Source of the DNA: Xylona heveae TC161
Taxonomy: Eukaryota; Ascomycota; Xylonomycetes; Xylonales; Xylonaceae
DNA: 64,000 nucleotides
Direction: 5' to 3'
Assembly: GCF_001619985.1 (NCBI RefSeq)
Contig: NW_017264205.1
Span: 1-64,000, forward strand
Positions within the stretch are counted from its first letter, which is position 1; every line of letters begins with the position of its first letter. Below, piece by piece: positions 1 through 11,898 of this stretch. The position numbers and the translations under genes are program-made. Below the pieces are notes generated by a model. The model made no database searches, was not told where the DNA came from, and saw only the letters and a program-made list of their open reading frames with translations.

Positions 1-142
1 ATCATTGAACGAGGGGCTGTCCTATTTTTGGTCCAATTTTTAAGAAGACTTTGCAATGGACGATGGGAGACTTCCATGGAGGTAAGTGTTATACTCATCA
101 ATTTAAAGAACTTATACTAATTCCTTCAAGCAAGAAGACTAA
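1..142 (+). CDS. possible 3' end of a gene cut by the window edge
   Basis: Frame 1 is open from base 1 to a GAG codon ending at 81. A textbook fungal intron follows at 82-130: donor GTAAGT, branch site TACTAAT at 115-121, acceptor TTCAAG. Splicing there reads only Gln-Glu-Asp and then stops at 140-142. The roughly 30 visible residues are a hydrophobic stretch followed by a polar tail. They are too few to name a family. The case rests on the splice signals alone; the sequence to the left of the window would settle it. Confidence 0.3.
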
Positions 143-1620
143 TGCCTCCAAAACTGGAGACCGGGGTCTACCTTCAGAAAGAAGGAGAAAAAGCAAGATC
201 TATTTAATCCCTTGGGTATCTTGAGCTCAGAGGAGAGCTTAAGAAAGGTCCAGCCTCTCACAGATGTAGCATCCACCTGGGCCACATACGACTTGGAGAA
301 TAATCACAGAACATGGTCTCATCCCCTTGCTCATGCGACCAGAGGTTCAGCCGGCTGTACATCAAGGAACTTTGGCAGGCGGCACAATGTTAAAGTGGAA
401 TATCTTGCCATCCTGGAGTTGATTTTAAGTCAATGCAATCCTTGCTCCGCTTTCGAAAGGGACTCAAAGGCCTTATACACAGACAGAGCAATTGGATGAG
501 GAGAGGGAGTATATAGATAGCATGAATAGAGGGAAGATGAGAAAACTCCTTGAGCAGAGGGAATCTCCACAACCAAGCCCGCAAAGAGGCATTAATTTCA
601 TACAGTATCCTTACGAGAAAACTAAATAAATTATATCTCTACTGCTGAATTCAAGAACATTTTCTTATACATCATGAAAGCTTCAACTGTTGATTATATG
701 TGATTTATATATACTATGCCAATATATACCAACCGTATCATATTATTTCCAAAGCTGGATATGCTTTAGGGTTGTTGGCAAAAACCCAGCCCTACCCTAC
801 CCATCTAGTAGGCTTCAAAGCTTCGACCCTACCCTGCTGTAGGGTAGCCCTATAAGTGGGCCATGATTGCCAAAACCCTACCCAACCCTACCCTTTCCGC
901 AGCCTAGACACAGCCTCTAGTCCCATGGTCTTTTCGACACAAGTTGCTGATAAATCTACAAGTATAATGGGGGTTACATTACAGGAGTTGCTTTATAAAA
1001 CCCTCTGGGCGTGCAGCCCATGCTTTTTGTTTTTAGTAGCAAGTCGCACCTGGCCCCCTCTCCCTTTTCCCTGGTGAATATATCCTCGAAGACATAAATA
1101 ATCACTCTTTGTTACCTATATTTCTAGGCTAATGGCAACTCAATTATCATTTGCCAAGAGACCACGGCCTTTTCTTCTTCTTCTCTCTCTCCCTTGGCGG
1201 CAATGCACTAAGGCCCAAAGTCGTCTTTGAAAAGTGAGGCTATTCATTATGGTAATGTAGGAATAATTCCTGGGTTGAGGCTGAAAATCCAAGGTGGAAC
1301 TTTTTTTGGTGACACATGAGACTTGAGACGGACGACTTGTAGCATCGGTGTGTTGAGGTAATATAGCATAGGCTCACGGCTTTGATAAAATCGACAACGA
1401 ATAACTGAATCTGGTACATTTAAATTGTTCAAGTTGTAAGTCACGTACTGATATCATTGTGTTTAAGACCATTCATAACTTCCGAATAACCCTTATCTCG
1501 GTATAATACAATATTTCCAGTTGATATATTTGTCATGAACATGGACATATGTCAGTAAGAACCCGTGGCATTACTGAGAAAATAAAGTCAATATCCGATA
1601 TTAGGTCGAGGAATAGAACC
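143..1620. other. intergenic, AT-rich, no convincing gene
   Basis: No reading frame here has a good start, splice sites or a recognisable family. The 95-codon open frame at 212-499 begins with TTG and looks accidental. The only structured part is the CCCTA-rich block near 767-895, listed separately. Confidence 0.6.
767..895. mobile_element. CCCTA-rich block, possible hAT-type transposon end (scar)
   Basis: Two similar stretches, near 776-805 and 868-894, each read TTGGC or TTGCC, then CAAAAACCC, then repeated CCCTACCC. Between them, at 829-847, lies a perfect hairpin, CTACCCT-GCTGT-AGGGTAG. Subterminal GGGTAGGG-rich sequence next to a GGCAAAA-type motif is typical of hAT transposon ends. There is no transposase frame nearby and I could not define a target duplication. 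It would therefore be a small non-autonomous copy or scar. Fungal telomere repeats are TTAGGG, and this block does not follow that period. The assignment is an inference. Confidence 0.3.
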
Positions 1621-2810
1621 TTAAATAAAGAGCCCTTTGGAAACAGGTGCCGGTCTCATCTGGTCCTCTTGCATCTCTTGGATGAGTGCATTGCCGGAAA
1701 AGTCTTCCAGATCCAAATCCATATATCCCCGTGAAGCCCATTTCCTTCCAGACACAAAGATTGAATGCCCGTTGATGTTTTTATCGCTGAGGATCCGCAG
1801 CAGACACTGGCCTGCATCTTCTGCTTCGGCGAATTGTACTCCAGCATTTGAGACATGCGCAAAGGCCTCCTCGGACAGAATTTTGGTTTTTACGTACCTG
1901 ATTAGGGTATATCTCAATCAGCATGTCAGGAATCAGAGTCTATGGCCGACTTGGGTTGCACTTGCCATGGAGAAATCACATTCACCCGACTGCCGTAGTA
2001 AAAAGCCGTCCTCCTTAATGAATGCATGACACCTCGCATAGCCCATTTGCTGGCACAGTACTGCGGAGCCCGAGGAACGTCCAGAAATGCTGCACCGGAA
2101 CCAATCAAGATTAGACATGTATCCTCCTGGACGGATGACGGGTTCTGTCCGTTTTGCTTCATGAAGTAGTGTAAGGCCAGCTTGGTCGTATACAAGCTTC
2201 CACAAATATTGACGTCGATGACGCTCAATTCGGGCTTTTGTGGCTCCTGGTCGTTGCTAGAATACAAGTAGACTTCATCGGGACGGTGGATGCCAGCATT
2301 TGCGATGACATAGGCAATCTTTCCTGTCTGAGAAAAGGATGCCGCTTCTTTGAAGAGCTGGACCTGATCATCCCAATTGGATGTATCGCATCGGATGAAT
2401 TTTGTGCTTTGCGACGTTAAAAATTACGACCGCCAAATGGTGTAGTAGGGCTTTGTCTTAACTAAGACCTACCCTTGAAGTTCTTCTTCTAATTTCATCC
2501 CACCCTCAATATCAAGGTCGCCGAAGCAAACCTTTACTCTGATCGTGATTTAGCCGCTTCATGTATCAAAAAAGCGCCACGGAAAAAAGAATGTCTTTTA
2601 CCCAATCGCCACGAGGGAACGAACATAAGCTTCGCCTAGACCATTGGCACCTACATAGAAGGTCATTAGCTGTTTTTTATACCAGAGCCGAGTGGAAGGG
2701 CATTCAAGAGTCTTCTTACCTCCGGTTACGATCGCAGTCTTCCCTTTTAAGTGGCTGGGATCAAAGTCCACAGTGCAGTCAACAGGACCGGCATGCTTGT
2801 AGCTTTGCAT
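1621..2810 (-). CDS. short-chain dehydrogenase/reductase (15-hydroxyprostaglandin-dehydrogenase-like)
   Basis: NAD(P)-dependent oxidoreductase of the classical SDR family; the substrate is unknown. Five exons can be joined in frame: 2810-2720, 2650-2602, 2538-2473, 2406-1966 and 1897-1621, giving 307 aa. Cofactor motif TGGANGLG lies at residues 29-36 and is interrupted by intron 1; NAG is at 105-107. The catalytic residues are Ser172, Tyr185 and Lys189 (YCASK). The start is the ATG at 2810, since the only earlier in-frame candidate is TTG. Intron 4 (1898-1965) uses a GC donor (GCAAGT), supported because it restores the conserved SPWYVKTK segment. The gene is divergent from the Gal80-like gene across 686 bp, so the two may share control. 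The family is certain; the named subfamily is inferred from overall resemblance. Confidence 0.85.
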
Positions 2811-3496
2811 TGTCAAGAAATTATTCGCACGTGTTATTCGATGCTCGAGCTGCTATGATTACTTTTTTCTTGGAGGACGATGTAGAGATTATGGTACGAC
2901 CGAAACTATTGATGTTGGCATTAATCGGTCGAAAACAATGATATATTATAAATATCAGGGACTCCCATTGTTGGGGGAATTTATTTGATATAAGTTCCTT
3001 TTCATTGCTTGAGGTGAGATGCGACTGGAATAAAGTACACGGGATTAAGTCATCCCATTCACCTGATTTTCATTCTGATACCAGGCTCTTAGTCTCTAAA
3101 ATGCCACTAATGCAAGATGCTTATGTTGAACCAAGGGTCTACTGCTCGACGGAGCCAAACCGACAACCGCCGGTCCGAACTACGTACTGTGTACACTCTT
3201 GGATTTATAATTTCCCAACGCAACGATTAGTGGAGATTGGACATCCAAGCAGGCATTGAAAGATATCCTTTCTTGCTGGGACCCACGCCTTTGTAGAGTA
3301 AAACTAAGCATGCCAGGTGATAGTGAATGCTTTTCTTGCATGAACTTTCCACGAGTACGCGTAAACCGTGGAAAGGGAATTATTGCATTCTACTGCTAGT
3401 ATTACGGAGCAAATAAAGTACGTCACATACTATAATAATATATAAGGACCGAGAGAGATCTCCTGTGCATGCCAATAAGAGCTCTGTGCTATCATC
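2811..3496. promoter_or_regulatory. divergent intergenic region between the SDR and Gal80-like genes
   Basis: These 686 bp separate two start codons pointing away from each other and must hold both promoters. AT-rich stretches occur on each side, but I can assign no named binding site. Confidence 0.5.
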
Positions 3497-4775
3497 ATGT
3501 CCTTGATTCGTGTCGGCCTGATTGGCCTGTCCAGCAGTGGTGCTGAAAACCCAGAGGAGGGTGCGTCCTGGGCTGCTAATGCTCATCTTCCATTCCTCAA
3601 AGCGTCCCCGCACTTCGAGATTGTTGCCTTGTTGAATAGCTCTCTTGATCGTGCGAAGAAGGCCATTACACATTACGGTCTGTCACCGGAGACGCGAGCA
3701 TATGGTGACCCCCAAGGTTCGTGAGACCCTGCAGAGACCGTGTCTACAGTTTCATCCATAATTCGGATTGTTGAGTACGAAAATAATCGGCGGTTTTTAG
3801 AATTTGCCAATGACCCCGCAGTGGATCTGGTCGTGTGCTGCGTCAGAGTCGACCGTCATCTTTCCACTCTTCGGCCCAGCATTGAAGCTGGGAAAACACT
3901 CTATGTGGAATGGCCCCTGGATCGCAATTTCGCCGTTGCACAAGAGATGGCCTGGCTGGCGAGAAAACATAACGCGAAGACAATTGTGGGCCTGCAGGGC
4001 TCATATGCACCCGTTATTCGAAAGATGAGAGAAGTTATTGGCAGTGGTTCGATAGGACGAGTCCTGTCAAGTACCCTCGTCGGTGCAGCTGGTTATGGTG
4101 GCGCAACCCAAAGCAAACGTATCCGGTATTTTCTTGATCACCAAATTGGAGGAAATATGCTTAGTATCCTGGGTGGGCACTTGTTGGAATATATGAGTTC
4201 CGGTCTGTCCGTTTCTGCTCATGAACACGAAGGAGAACCGTACACTGATTCTTGTCTCATTAGTCCTTGGAGAGTGGAAATCTGTGTCCAGTACTTGCGC
4301 CATAAGCTGGCCTGTCAAAGATATCACTGACCCGGATGACGACAACAAAATAATCGAACAAGCAGTGCCAAATACGGTCCCGGACCAAATCCTCTTGCAT
4401 GGATTTACAGACTCGAACGCATTCGTGACAGTTAGGCTCCACGGATGTCTTGGACCACCAAACACACCTCAAGTAGACTGGAGAATCCAGGGAGAAAACG
4501 CCTGGTTGAGGGTCACTTCTAGCGGTCCCTATATCAATGTGGGATATCCTGAAACAAAATTGGAGCTTTACGATATGGAATCTGGAGAAGTGAAAGAACT
4601 AGTGCCCGAGATAAATGACTGGAATTCTCTGCCACTGCCGGCTCAAAATATCGCTGATCTATACGACGCTTGTCGTAAAAATCATTGGTATCCTGATTTT
4701 GATTGGGCACTCAAAAGACATGAGCAAATTGATCAAATCTGGAATCAATACAAAAGTTCTGCTAGAGATATTTAA
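3497..4775 (+). CDS. Gal80-like Gfo/Idh/MocA family protein
   Basis: Predicted NAD(P)-binding Gfo/Idh/MocA protein of the Gal80 type. In yeast Gal80 is the galactose-pathway repressor; many filamentous-fungal homologues are probable sugar oxidoreductases or regulators. Exons 3497-3716, 3801-4202 and 4264-4775 join in frame to 377 aa. Both introns (84 and 61 bp) restore conserved text, giving DPQEFANDP and YMSSVLGEW. The N-terminus has a Rossmann motif (VGLIGLSSSG). Glu110-Trp-Pro stands where ordinary family members have Glu-Lys-Pro; that EWP signature is characteristic of the Gal80 group and suggests that dehydrogenase catalysis may be lost. It is divergent from an SDR gene and convergent with RKI1, 227 bp away. 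Confidence 0.85.
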
Positions 4776-4831
4776 CGCTCAACACCTACATGACTAGGGT
4801 TTCCCAGTCTCGATCAATCAAGTCTCTTGAG

Positions 4832-4848
4832 TTTTTTTTTTTTTTTTT
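4832..4848. repeat. T17 homopolymer
   Basis: A run of exactly 17 T between the 3' ends of the Gal80-like gene and RKI1. Runs of the same length occur at 5505-5521, 42042-42058 and, as A, 56997-57013. Confidence 0.9.
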
Positions 4849-5002
4849 CCCCAAGAATCAGTCAATCAAGAGGTCTTTGTACAAGATATATTATGATAGC
4901 AAACCATCAAACGCTTTAGTAATGCTCAACACCTGATTTCCCGTAGTCGCTTTCTTCTAAGTATACCGGATGATAATGTTCAAGATCAGGCCGTAATGCC
5001 CT

Positions 5003-5981
5003 CTACTGAGGTGGAGCAGGCTTGTCGCCTAACTTGGAGGACTTGGCAGTGCGCTTAAGGACCTCGCCGTTCTCCATGCCAAAGTAAGCAGCAACGGGTT
5101 TCTGGCCGCCAGCATGTTCGCCGCGAGCGGCAACTTCAAAGCCGTTGGCTCCTTCAAAAAGTCCAACATCCAAAACACCCTGGATGAGCTTGATTCTGTG
5201 GGCAAGAGCGCTCACTTCCCAGATGCCGTCTTTGCCGTTGCCTTGCTTGCCAGCGGCAACATCGGCTTCAGTAAGAAGCGGCTTGAACGGGGCATCGATG
5301 ATGAAGAAGTCCTGGTCCGTCTTGAGCGGGCCAGCCTTGGCGATATGGCCCTCACGCACAATGGGGTCGATTGAGCCCAAACGCTTGAGCGCGTGCAGCA
5401 CAGAGGTCATCGCAATAGGGGCAATCTCGACGGGGATTGAAGGCCAGTTGGTTAAAAGGCGGGGCTGAAGCTTGCGGTAGTCTAAAGGATTATGGTCAAA
5501 TTTCTTTTTTTTTTTTTTTTTGGGTGTGACGAGAGACAGGTAGAGATTGAAATCACTCACCTGCAACGCAAACGAATTTTTTGGACTTTGTTGCGACGAG
5601 CTTCTCTTGAAAGAGGCATGCGCCGCCACCCTTGATACAGTTGAGCTCGTCGTCGACCTCGTCTGCGCCATCAAAGCACACATCTAGCAGCTGGCCCTCA
5701 GCGAGCGAGTCAAAAGGCATGGGAGTCAGGCCAGCTTTGACGATGGCCTGCCGTGACTGGAAACCAGTGGGCACAAAGCGGATGTGTTCACTCCCGCCGC
5801 GCTCCTTAATTGCCTCGACGACATAGATGATTGTGGTGCCGGAGCCTATACCAACGATCTTGTGGGAAGCGGGGTCAAAATGCTCCTCGACGGCGCGGAT
5901 AGCCGCTTGCTTCTTGGCACCTTCAATGGTCGAAAGAGCTTCAGCGGCCTGCTTTTGCTTTCCTGCCATTGCGTCGGCCAT
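5003..5981 (-). CDS. RKI1: ribose-5-phosphate isomerase A
   Basis: Interconverts ribose-5-phosphate and ribulose-5-phosphate in the non-oxidative pentose phosphate pathway; cytosolic. Exons 5981-5561 and 5481-5003 give 299 aa, near the usual fungal length. Family motifs are in order: GIGSGTT (phosphate loop), FDGADEVD with the catalytic acid, KGGG, and GDYRK formed across the splice. The intron (5482-5560, 79 bp) has donor GTGAGT and holds an A17 run on the coding strand. The start ATG at 5981 gives an N-terminal extension of about 20 residues before the conserved part. Its 3' end faces the Gal80-like gene. Identification is secure. Confidence 0.95.
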
Positions 5982-7691
5982 GAAGACTGTGGTTGTGTGG
6001 TATGCGCGAGGTTTGAGCGTGCGAATTGCGTGAGAGTTTCGGGTCTGCTACGGTGGAGGCGGTCGCGGCCTCGTTGATTAGTGGTTGATTTGGCAAAGCT
6101 GCTAGGGAGTTGTAGTGTGGGAGGAATTGGTAGATTAAATTGCTATATATCAAAGGTTGATTGGAGATTGGGTTCGATAACGTACATTCAGAGGATCAAT
6201 GGTTCGGCGGTGGATCGTCAAGGCGGTTGCCGCACACTCGGGTCCAACGTGATTCAGAGTGTGAAGGCGGAGCGGAGGTGTTAGACGGTACACGGAGCGA
6301 AGCATATACTCGCTCAAGCGGATGGGCGAATACGAATACAAATGGTTGAAAGGTTGTAAGTAAAAAGCCGGGTTTCAAATAGAGTAAAGCTCCAATGAGT
6401 GCGACGAGAATATGTAGATTGATGCGCCAAAAGGGTCGAGAAGCGACGATAAATTCTGGCGGCGTATTGGATTCAACGTCATGGTGGGGGTTTTTGGAGG
6501 GGCTTCCCCTTTCAACTAACATTTTAGACTCCCCCGTCCTAGATCGGTCAGCCAATTCCGCCTAATGCCGTGTCTGCCGGCGTTCACCATACACTTGTAA
6601 ATATTTGCAAAAGCGAGTAGAATGTTGAGATGCCTCAGCATCATCATGCAGGCATTGGTTGCCTTGACGTCTGAGGAAATGCCGTTGAAATCAGAGCAGA
6701 CTGGGACCCGCGAACCCAAAGGTACATGATCGGTCTCGATATCTGTGTGCTTGACCAAGTATTTATGAATGGTGCTGTAGGATCATCACATAAACAGTCT
6801 GACTGCTCTGAACCCAGATTGTAACAATTCAGTAAACCAACCGCAAAAACTATGAGGAAAATGGTCAACTATTCTATTCGCAAACTTTGTTGTTCGCTGA
6901 TGTTGCTGCATTTGCTGTTTCGATCAACTCTCATCTTATCGTCCGAATATTTGCTCCATTGAGAAATAAGTTACTGAATTAGTTGCAAATTAGTTGCAGA
7001 GATTAAGCTCATAATTGCCTATTTTGGGCTCGCTTCAGGTACGATTCGATAAGATCATGTGACCGTCTCTTCCTGATATCTGAGTGACGACAATAATAAT
7101 GATGATGATCATGATGACCGTCAGCTATGAAGTGTAAATGTTGAGAATTGAAATCATAGGAAATATCATATGTATTATGAGGGCCCTTTTGGTTCGTTGA
7201 ACTGCCTTTTTGGGCTGGGAATTTTGCTATTGATTCAGTTGAGGACGTTTTGTCAGCAGCACTATCTTACTCTCTAGGATCGGGGAAGCTCAGAGCTTCG
7301 AGCCAGGAGATGTTAGAGCTTTCATTAAAATGCTGCAGGCATTTTAATAGCGAGCTTGTTTGATCTCAGTGGACGTTCTAAAAAGGCTTTCTATTGAATA
7401 TTCTCCAGATAAAGCTAAGAGCACATACCCCCAAACCATTATATGACCAGTGTTTTGATCATACATTTGAGAGGAAGTCACCTCGCTCTGTAATGTATAA
7501 AGTTTATAATTACTGCATATGATAATAGCCAATTTTGATGGAGTGATGAATCAGTAATTGGTTTTTGGAGAAAATAACTATGACCAACTGCGTTGTTTAC
7601 TCGCCCATGCTGAATCACGGCTCTCCTTGACGTCAATGCCCGAAGCTCCTACCTCACCCACTCTACGACCCCAAAGACCTTGCACAGAAAA
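5982..7691. other. intergenic between RKI1 and ULA1
   Basis: This holds the divergent promoters of RKI1 and ULA1. On the minus strand the frame at 6196-6555 has an internal ATG and one hydrophobic stretch, and the frame at 6516-6758 is open but begins with a non-ATG codon. Neither resembles a known family or shows a convincing splice pattern, so no gene is called. The region around 6900-7550 is AT-rich and featureless. Confidence 0.5.
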
Positions 7692-9836
7692 ATGGCCGAC
7701 TCAACGCCACCTCCTCTGCACGGACCTTCGTCCAAGGAAAAGAAGTATGATCGTCAGCTTCGTCTTTGGGCGGCAAGTGGACAGCAGGCTCTCGAAGATT
7801 CCCATGTCTTACTTGTTAATTCCGCCGGCCCCGGTGTCGTCGGTGTCGAGACGTTAAAGAACCTTGTCCTCCCGGGCATCGGCCACTTTACGATTGTTGA
7901 TCCAGCGACTGTCAGTGAGGACGATCTCGGAGTGAACTTTTTCCTTGATGAGGAGAGCTTGGGCCAGTCAAGAGCAAAGCGTTGCTACGAACTTTTGGAG
8001 GAGCTTAATCCTGATGTAGAAGGGCACTATATCGCAGAGGTCGGTGGTATTCAAGCGCATATGGATTTCATATCGAGCTGACACCTAAGTGTTTAGTCTA
8101 TCGAAAACCTTCTCGAAAAGCCGGACTTTCTCTCGCCCTACACCCTCATCCTCTTGGTTGCCCCCATCCCCGCACGGCTTATTGACATCATATGTCGGAC
8201 CGCCCATCAGACTGGCACTCCCGTATTTTACATTCACTCGGTCGGATTCTATGCTCATTTCTCGCTCTTACTTCCCTCAGCATTTCCAATAGTCGATACA
8301 CATCCGGACCCGGCGTCCACGACGGATCTCAGATTACTGGAACCTTGGCCGGAGCTAAGCGCGCTGGTGGAGGAAAAGGCACGCAACTTGGACAACTTGA
8401 GCGACTACGAACATGGACATGTACCATATGTCCTACTGCTACTGTACTACCTGGAGCGATGGAAAAAAGAGCACAACGGCCAAGTGCCCCAAAACTACAA
8501 GCAAAAGAGCGAGTTTCGGGAACTAGTCCGCAAAGGAGCCCGTACAAACAACCCCGAGGGCGGCGAGGAGAATTTTGATGAAGCAATCGGCGCAGTGCTG
8601 AAGAGCTTACATCCCTCCAAGCTCAGTAGTGCAGCTATGGAAGTGTTTGAAGCGGAAGAGTGTCAAAACATTACCAAAGACGTACGTTGCCCCACAGCCT
8701 CCCCAATTCACACTGTAAACTTTTCTATTAACGTAAGGCCGATATACTCCTCAGTCCCAAACTTTTTGGGTCATAGCTGCTGCGATTCGCAAATTCTACC
8801 TTGACCACAAAGCCACCCCGCTCCCGGGAGCAGTTCCCGACATGAAAGCGCAATCGGCAGATTACATCAAGTTACAAAACGTATACAAGACACGAGCACG
8901 TGCCGACTTTCATGAAGTACTTCAGACAGTACGGACGATTGAGAAGAACCTGGGACGGACTACATCCGTCGACGAGAAGGAAGTCGAAGCCTTTTGCAAG
9001 GGCGCGGCATTTGTGAAATTAATCCGTGGTCGACCATTTCACATTGCTGGCAGTAAAGCCGGTATCAACTGGGGGCACCGCGCAAAGTTTGCCTGTACGT
9101 TACACTTCCTTAAATCATTTATCTCTCTTCCTTCTTGGTTTCATTTTATATTTCCGTTCCAATGGAGCTGATTTAATTCTAATGGTTCCCAATAGACCAA
9201 GCTCTACAGGACCCTTCATCCCTCCTACCAATGTACCTGGGTCTCCTGGCTGTAGACACATATCACGCCGAATCAGTTGATAAACCACTTGACGAATCGA
9301 GTTTACTCTCATATACCTCATCTTTGGTGGACAACCTCGAACGCGAAGCCGCAGCCGCAGGTTCTTCGACTCAGGATGTCGACCTTACCGAAGCAAAGAC
9401 TCAAGTGTCGCAAGTCGTGCAAGAACTGTAAGTTTTCTTTTACAAATTGCATCTTCTCTGTTTTATGTTTCCATCTTCTTTTTCCCCTTCCCCTATCTTT
9501 CTGTCATTTCCCTCTTCCTCGTCCCTGTTTTTCGCCTCTCAGGCATTACCATCTTACCCACACACTTGCCCCTTTCACAGAAAAGCACCTTAGCCCGACT
9601 TTAAGACAGGACCGACTGCATCTTCATCTGTCTCTGTAATAACAGCCAGCTAATCCACTTACCCTCAATCCACCAGGATCCGCCACGACGGCGCCGAGCT
9701 CCACAACATTTCCGCGCTCGCAGGCGGCATGATCGCACAAGAAGTCATCAAGGTGATTACACGACAGTACATTCCTATCGACAACACATGCTTGTTCGAC
9801 GGCATCGGCAGTCGCAGCTCAGTCCTGCGACTGTAA
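7692..9836 (+). CDS. ULA1: NEDD8-activating enzyme E1 regulatory subunit (ULA1/APPBP1)
   Basis: Regulatory half of the E1 enzyme that activates NEDD8/Rub1 for transfer to cullins; acts as a heterodimer with the catalytic Uba3 subunit. Five exons, 7692-8039, 8097-8681, 8755-9094, 9196-9427 and 9677-9836, give 554 aa, close to animal APPBP1. The N-terminus has the ThiF-type start (KYDRQLRLW, then NSAGPGVVGVETLKN). Later blocks FYIHSVGFYAHF, NITKDSQTFW, YIKLQNVYK and the C-terminal IRHDGAELHNISALAGG match the family. As is normal for this subunit there is no catalytic cysteine domain. Every junction was chosen because it restores both frame and conserved text. The last intron, 249 bp and pyrimidine-rich, is the longest in the gene. 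Confidence 0.93.
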
Positions 9837-10586
9837 TTTTTTTTAATTCGCTATTTTTTTCATTCATGGCTTTTCTCCTATTTTTCATTCGACTTTCCAC
9901 CTTCGTCCCGACCAGGACTACATCAATATCAAGATTTGTTGCTCTCAGACCTATTACTCCAGTCGGCTTTAGAATCTCCTCATGCGTTGACTTCGAATGA
10001 AAAGTAGGGGAGTATGCTGGCGGTCGGCGGATGTAGTTTCTGCTAGAATGGAAGAATGGGCTCAAAAATACTTAGTATATACATACTTCTTTTCGTAACT
10101 CTGATCAATTAAAGCCCTATGAATCTATGATGAATGAATCAAAGTGTTGCACCGACCAATTGAGCAAGTTATCTAACATTTTCATTCCCAGTATCTGCCA
10201 TATAAAATCTTTCGTTCCTTGTGGCTGCATTCCACGGCTTGATTAGACTTGAAAGGAAAAGAATAATAAAGGGAAAAGTGAGGGCAAAGATTAAATTACA
10301 GGCCCCGCAAGAAAATCAACGACGGAGAAATATTGGAGAATGAAAGACCGAAAAAACTCATCATTGAAAATTGGAGGACAATAGGGTCAACGTCTGTGTT
10401 ATAAAAAAATAAAAATAAAATAAAATAAAATAAAACAAGTTGAACGGGCGATTCCTGGGCGCTGGCCGCTGGCCGCAGGGAGCTTCTAGTCCGGCGATCG
10501 GATGGTCCCTATTGAGAGGTTAGTCTGAAGGGTTAGTCTGGACTCTTAGCATTCTCCACGGCCTCGCCGGGGAAGCTTGTTTTCAT

Positions 10587-10670
10587 AACATAGTAGTCAT
10601 AGCATAGTAGTCATAGCATAGTAGTCATAGCATAGTAGTCATAGCATAGTAGTCATAGCATAGTAGTCAT
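10587..10670. repeat. 14-bp minisatellite, six tandem copies
   Basis: Six head-to-tail copies of AGCATAGTAGTCAT. The first begins AACA instead of AGCA; the other five are identical. Each unit itself contains AGTAGT. Near-identity suggests recent expansion, so the copy number may vary between strains. Confidence 0.95.
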
Positions 10671-10867
10671 AGCACGGTGATGTTGAAAGAATTGAGATTC
10701 CGGGGCCATCTTGACTCCTTATATAATTGAGCTGCATGCAAGGGCTTCATTACCTATGCAAGGGTCAATTAATTGATGCAAGGCCCTCTCTTTGTTTCAC
10801 GCTATGTTTCACTCGGAGGTGGACTTTGAACTATTTTGTATATTAAGGGTATAGGGTATAGGGTTAC

Positions 10868-10926
10868 TGGTATGGTATGGTACGTATGGTATGGTATGGT
10901 ATGGTACGTATGGTATGGTATGTATA
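10868..10926. repeat. GGTAT/GGTAC pentamer-type minisatellite
   Basis: Short tandem array of TATGG units interrupted by GTACG. The larger block, GGTACGTATGGTATGGTATG, is partly duplicated. It is flanked by GGGTATAGGGTT on the left and AGTATAGATAGTATA on the right. Confidence 0.8.
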
Positions 10927-11898
10927 GTATAGATAGTATAAGAATTAAAATTCAGTCCGTTGAAGCTTTGCTTCTCCCTCCTTCCCTCCCTAAATTTGAC
11001 TAACATAAAGATGATTTTTACAATAAACCTATGTATTCTATGTTGGAAATGTATCAACCCCGAAGCATATAGCATGAAAATTGAGCTAGATAGGTTAAAA
11101 TATAGATTCTTAACCACAATTCTTAACTACAATACTAAAAGCTTTAACTGTAATTTAGTGAGTTTCATTCTTCAGCTCTGGAGGAATGGCAGACTACCAC
11201 CTGTATCAAACCTCAGGGGTTTTGGATTTTGGGTCCCCGCACCCAAAGGGGGGGGGGGAAGGAGGGTAGCCACAGGGGACTGTTTCATGACATGATGCAT
11301 GCATCCAGGCCTACTTTCATAATTTACACCTTGCAGCAGGCTACAGAACCCTCGCATAGAAGTGGCGATGCCTTGCAGAGAGGCATATATCATCGACCGA
11401 TCAGGCAATGTCCACCTCTAGCACGGTTCAAAGTATTTTTTATTATTGTTAATAAAAAAATTAATTGAAAAGGCGGGGGAAAATAACTTCACCATTGCTC
11501 ACGAAAATTGGCACAGCAGCATACGGAGCACGAGTCACTCAACGTTTTTAATTCGGAATATCTGATTCACATACTGCTATTTGAGATGAATACTGTTAAA
11601 TGAACAAAGGGCCTCCCTGTTTCCTATTCTGATTCCGCTTCCGATATATGACAGGAGATGAATAAAGGGAGTGACCCGAAGAAAGTACATAAAAAAGAAA
11701 AAAAGATGAAAAAGAAAAGGCCTGCTCGGAGGCGTTAGAATAATTGATTTAAAAAAAAGAAAGAATGAATGAAAAGAATGAAAAGAATTACTTAGTAAAT
11801 ATCAATGTGGAGAAGATAATAGTAAAAATTTCAAAGAAAAAAATGGAAGGGAACATAAGTAACGGGGAATATGGACCATCGAGTGCAGGAGTGGAAAA

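Larger units (their letters stand above)
9837..11898. other. intergenic between convergent ULA1 and the Asi3-like gene; simple repeats
   Basis: Two kilobases between gene 3' ends. It contains an AAAAT-type run near 10405-10436, a 14-bp minisatellite, a GGTAT-type minisatellite and a G10 run near 11247-11256. No gene is supported. Confidence 0.6.

Noticed and set aside
6196-6758. Minus-strand frames upstream of RKI1
   Set aside because: One hydrophobic stretch and open frames, but no family and no convincing exon joins; kept as intergenic.
10840-10930. Telomere-like TAGGGTATAGGGTTA near a minisatellite
   Set aside because: Does not repeat with the TTAGGG period and is followed by a different pentamer array.
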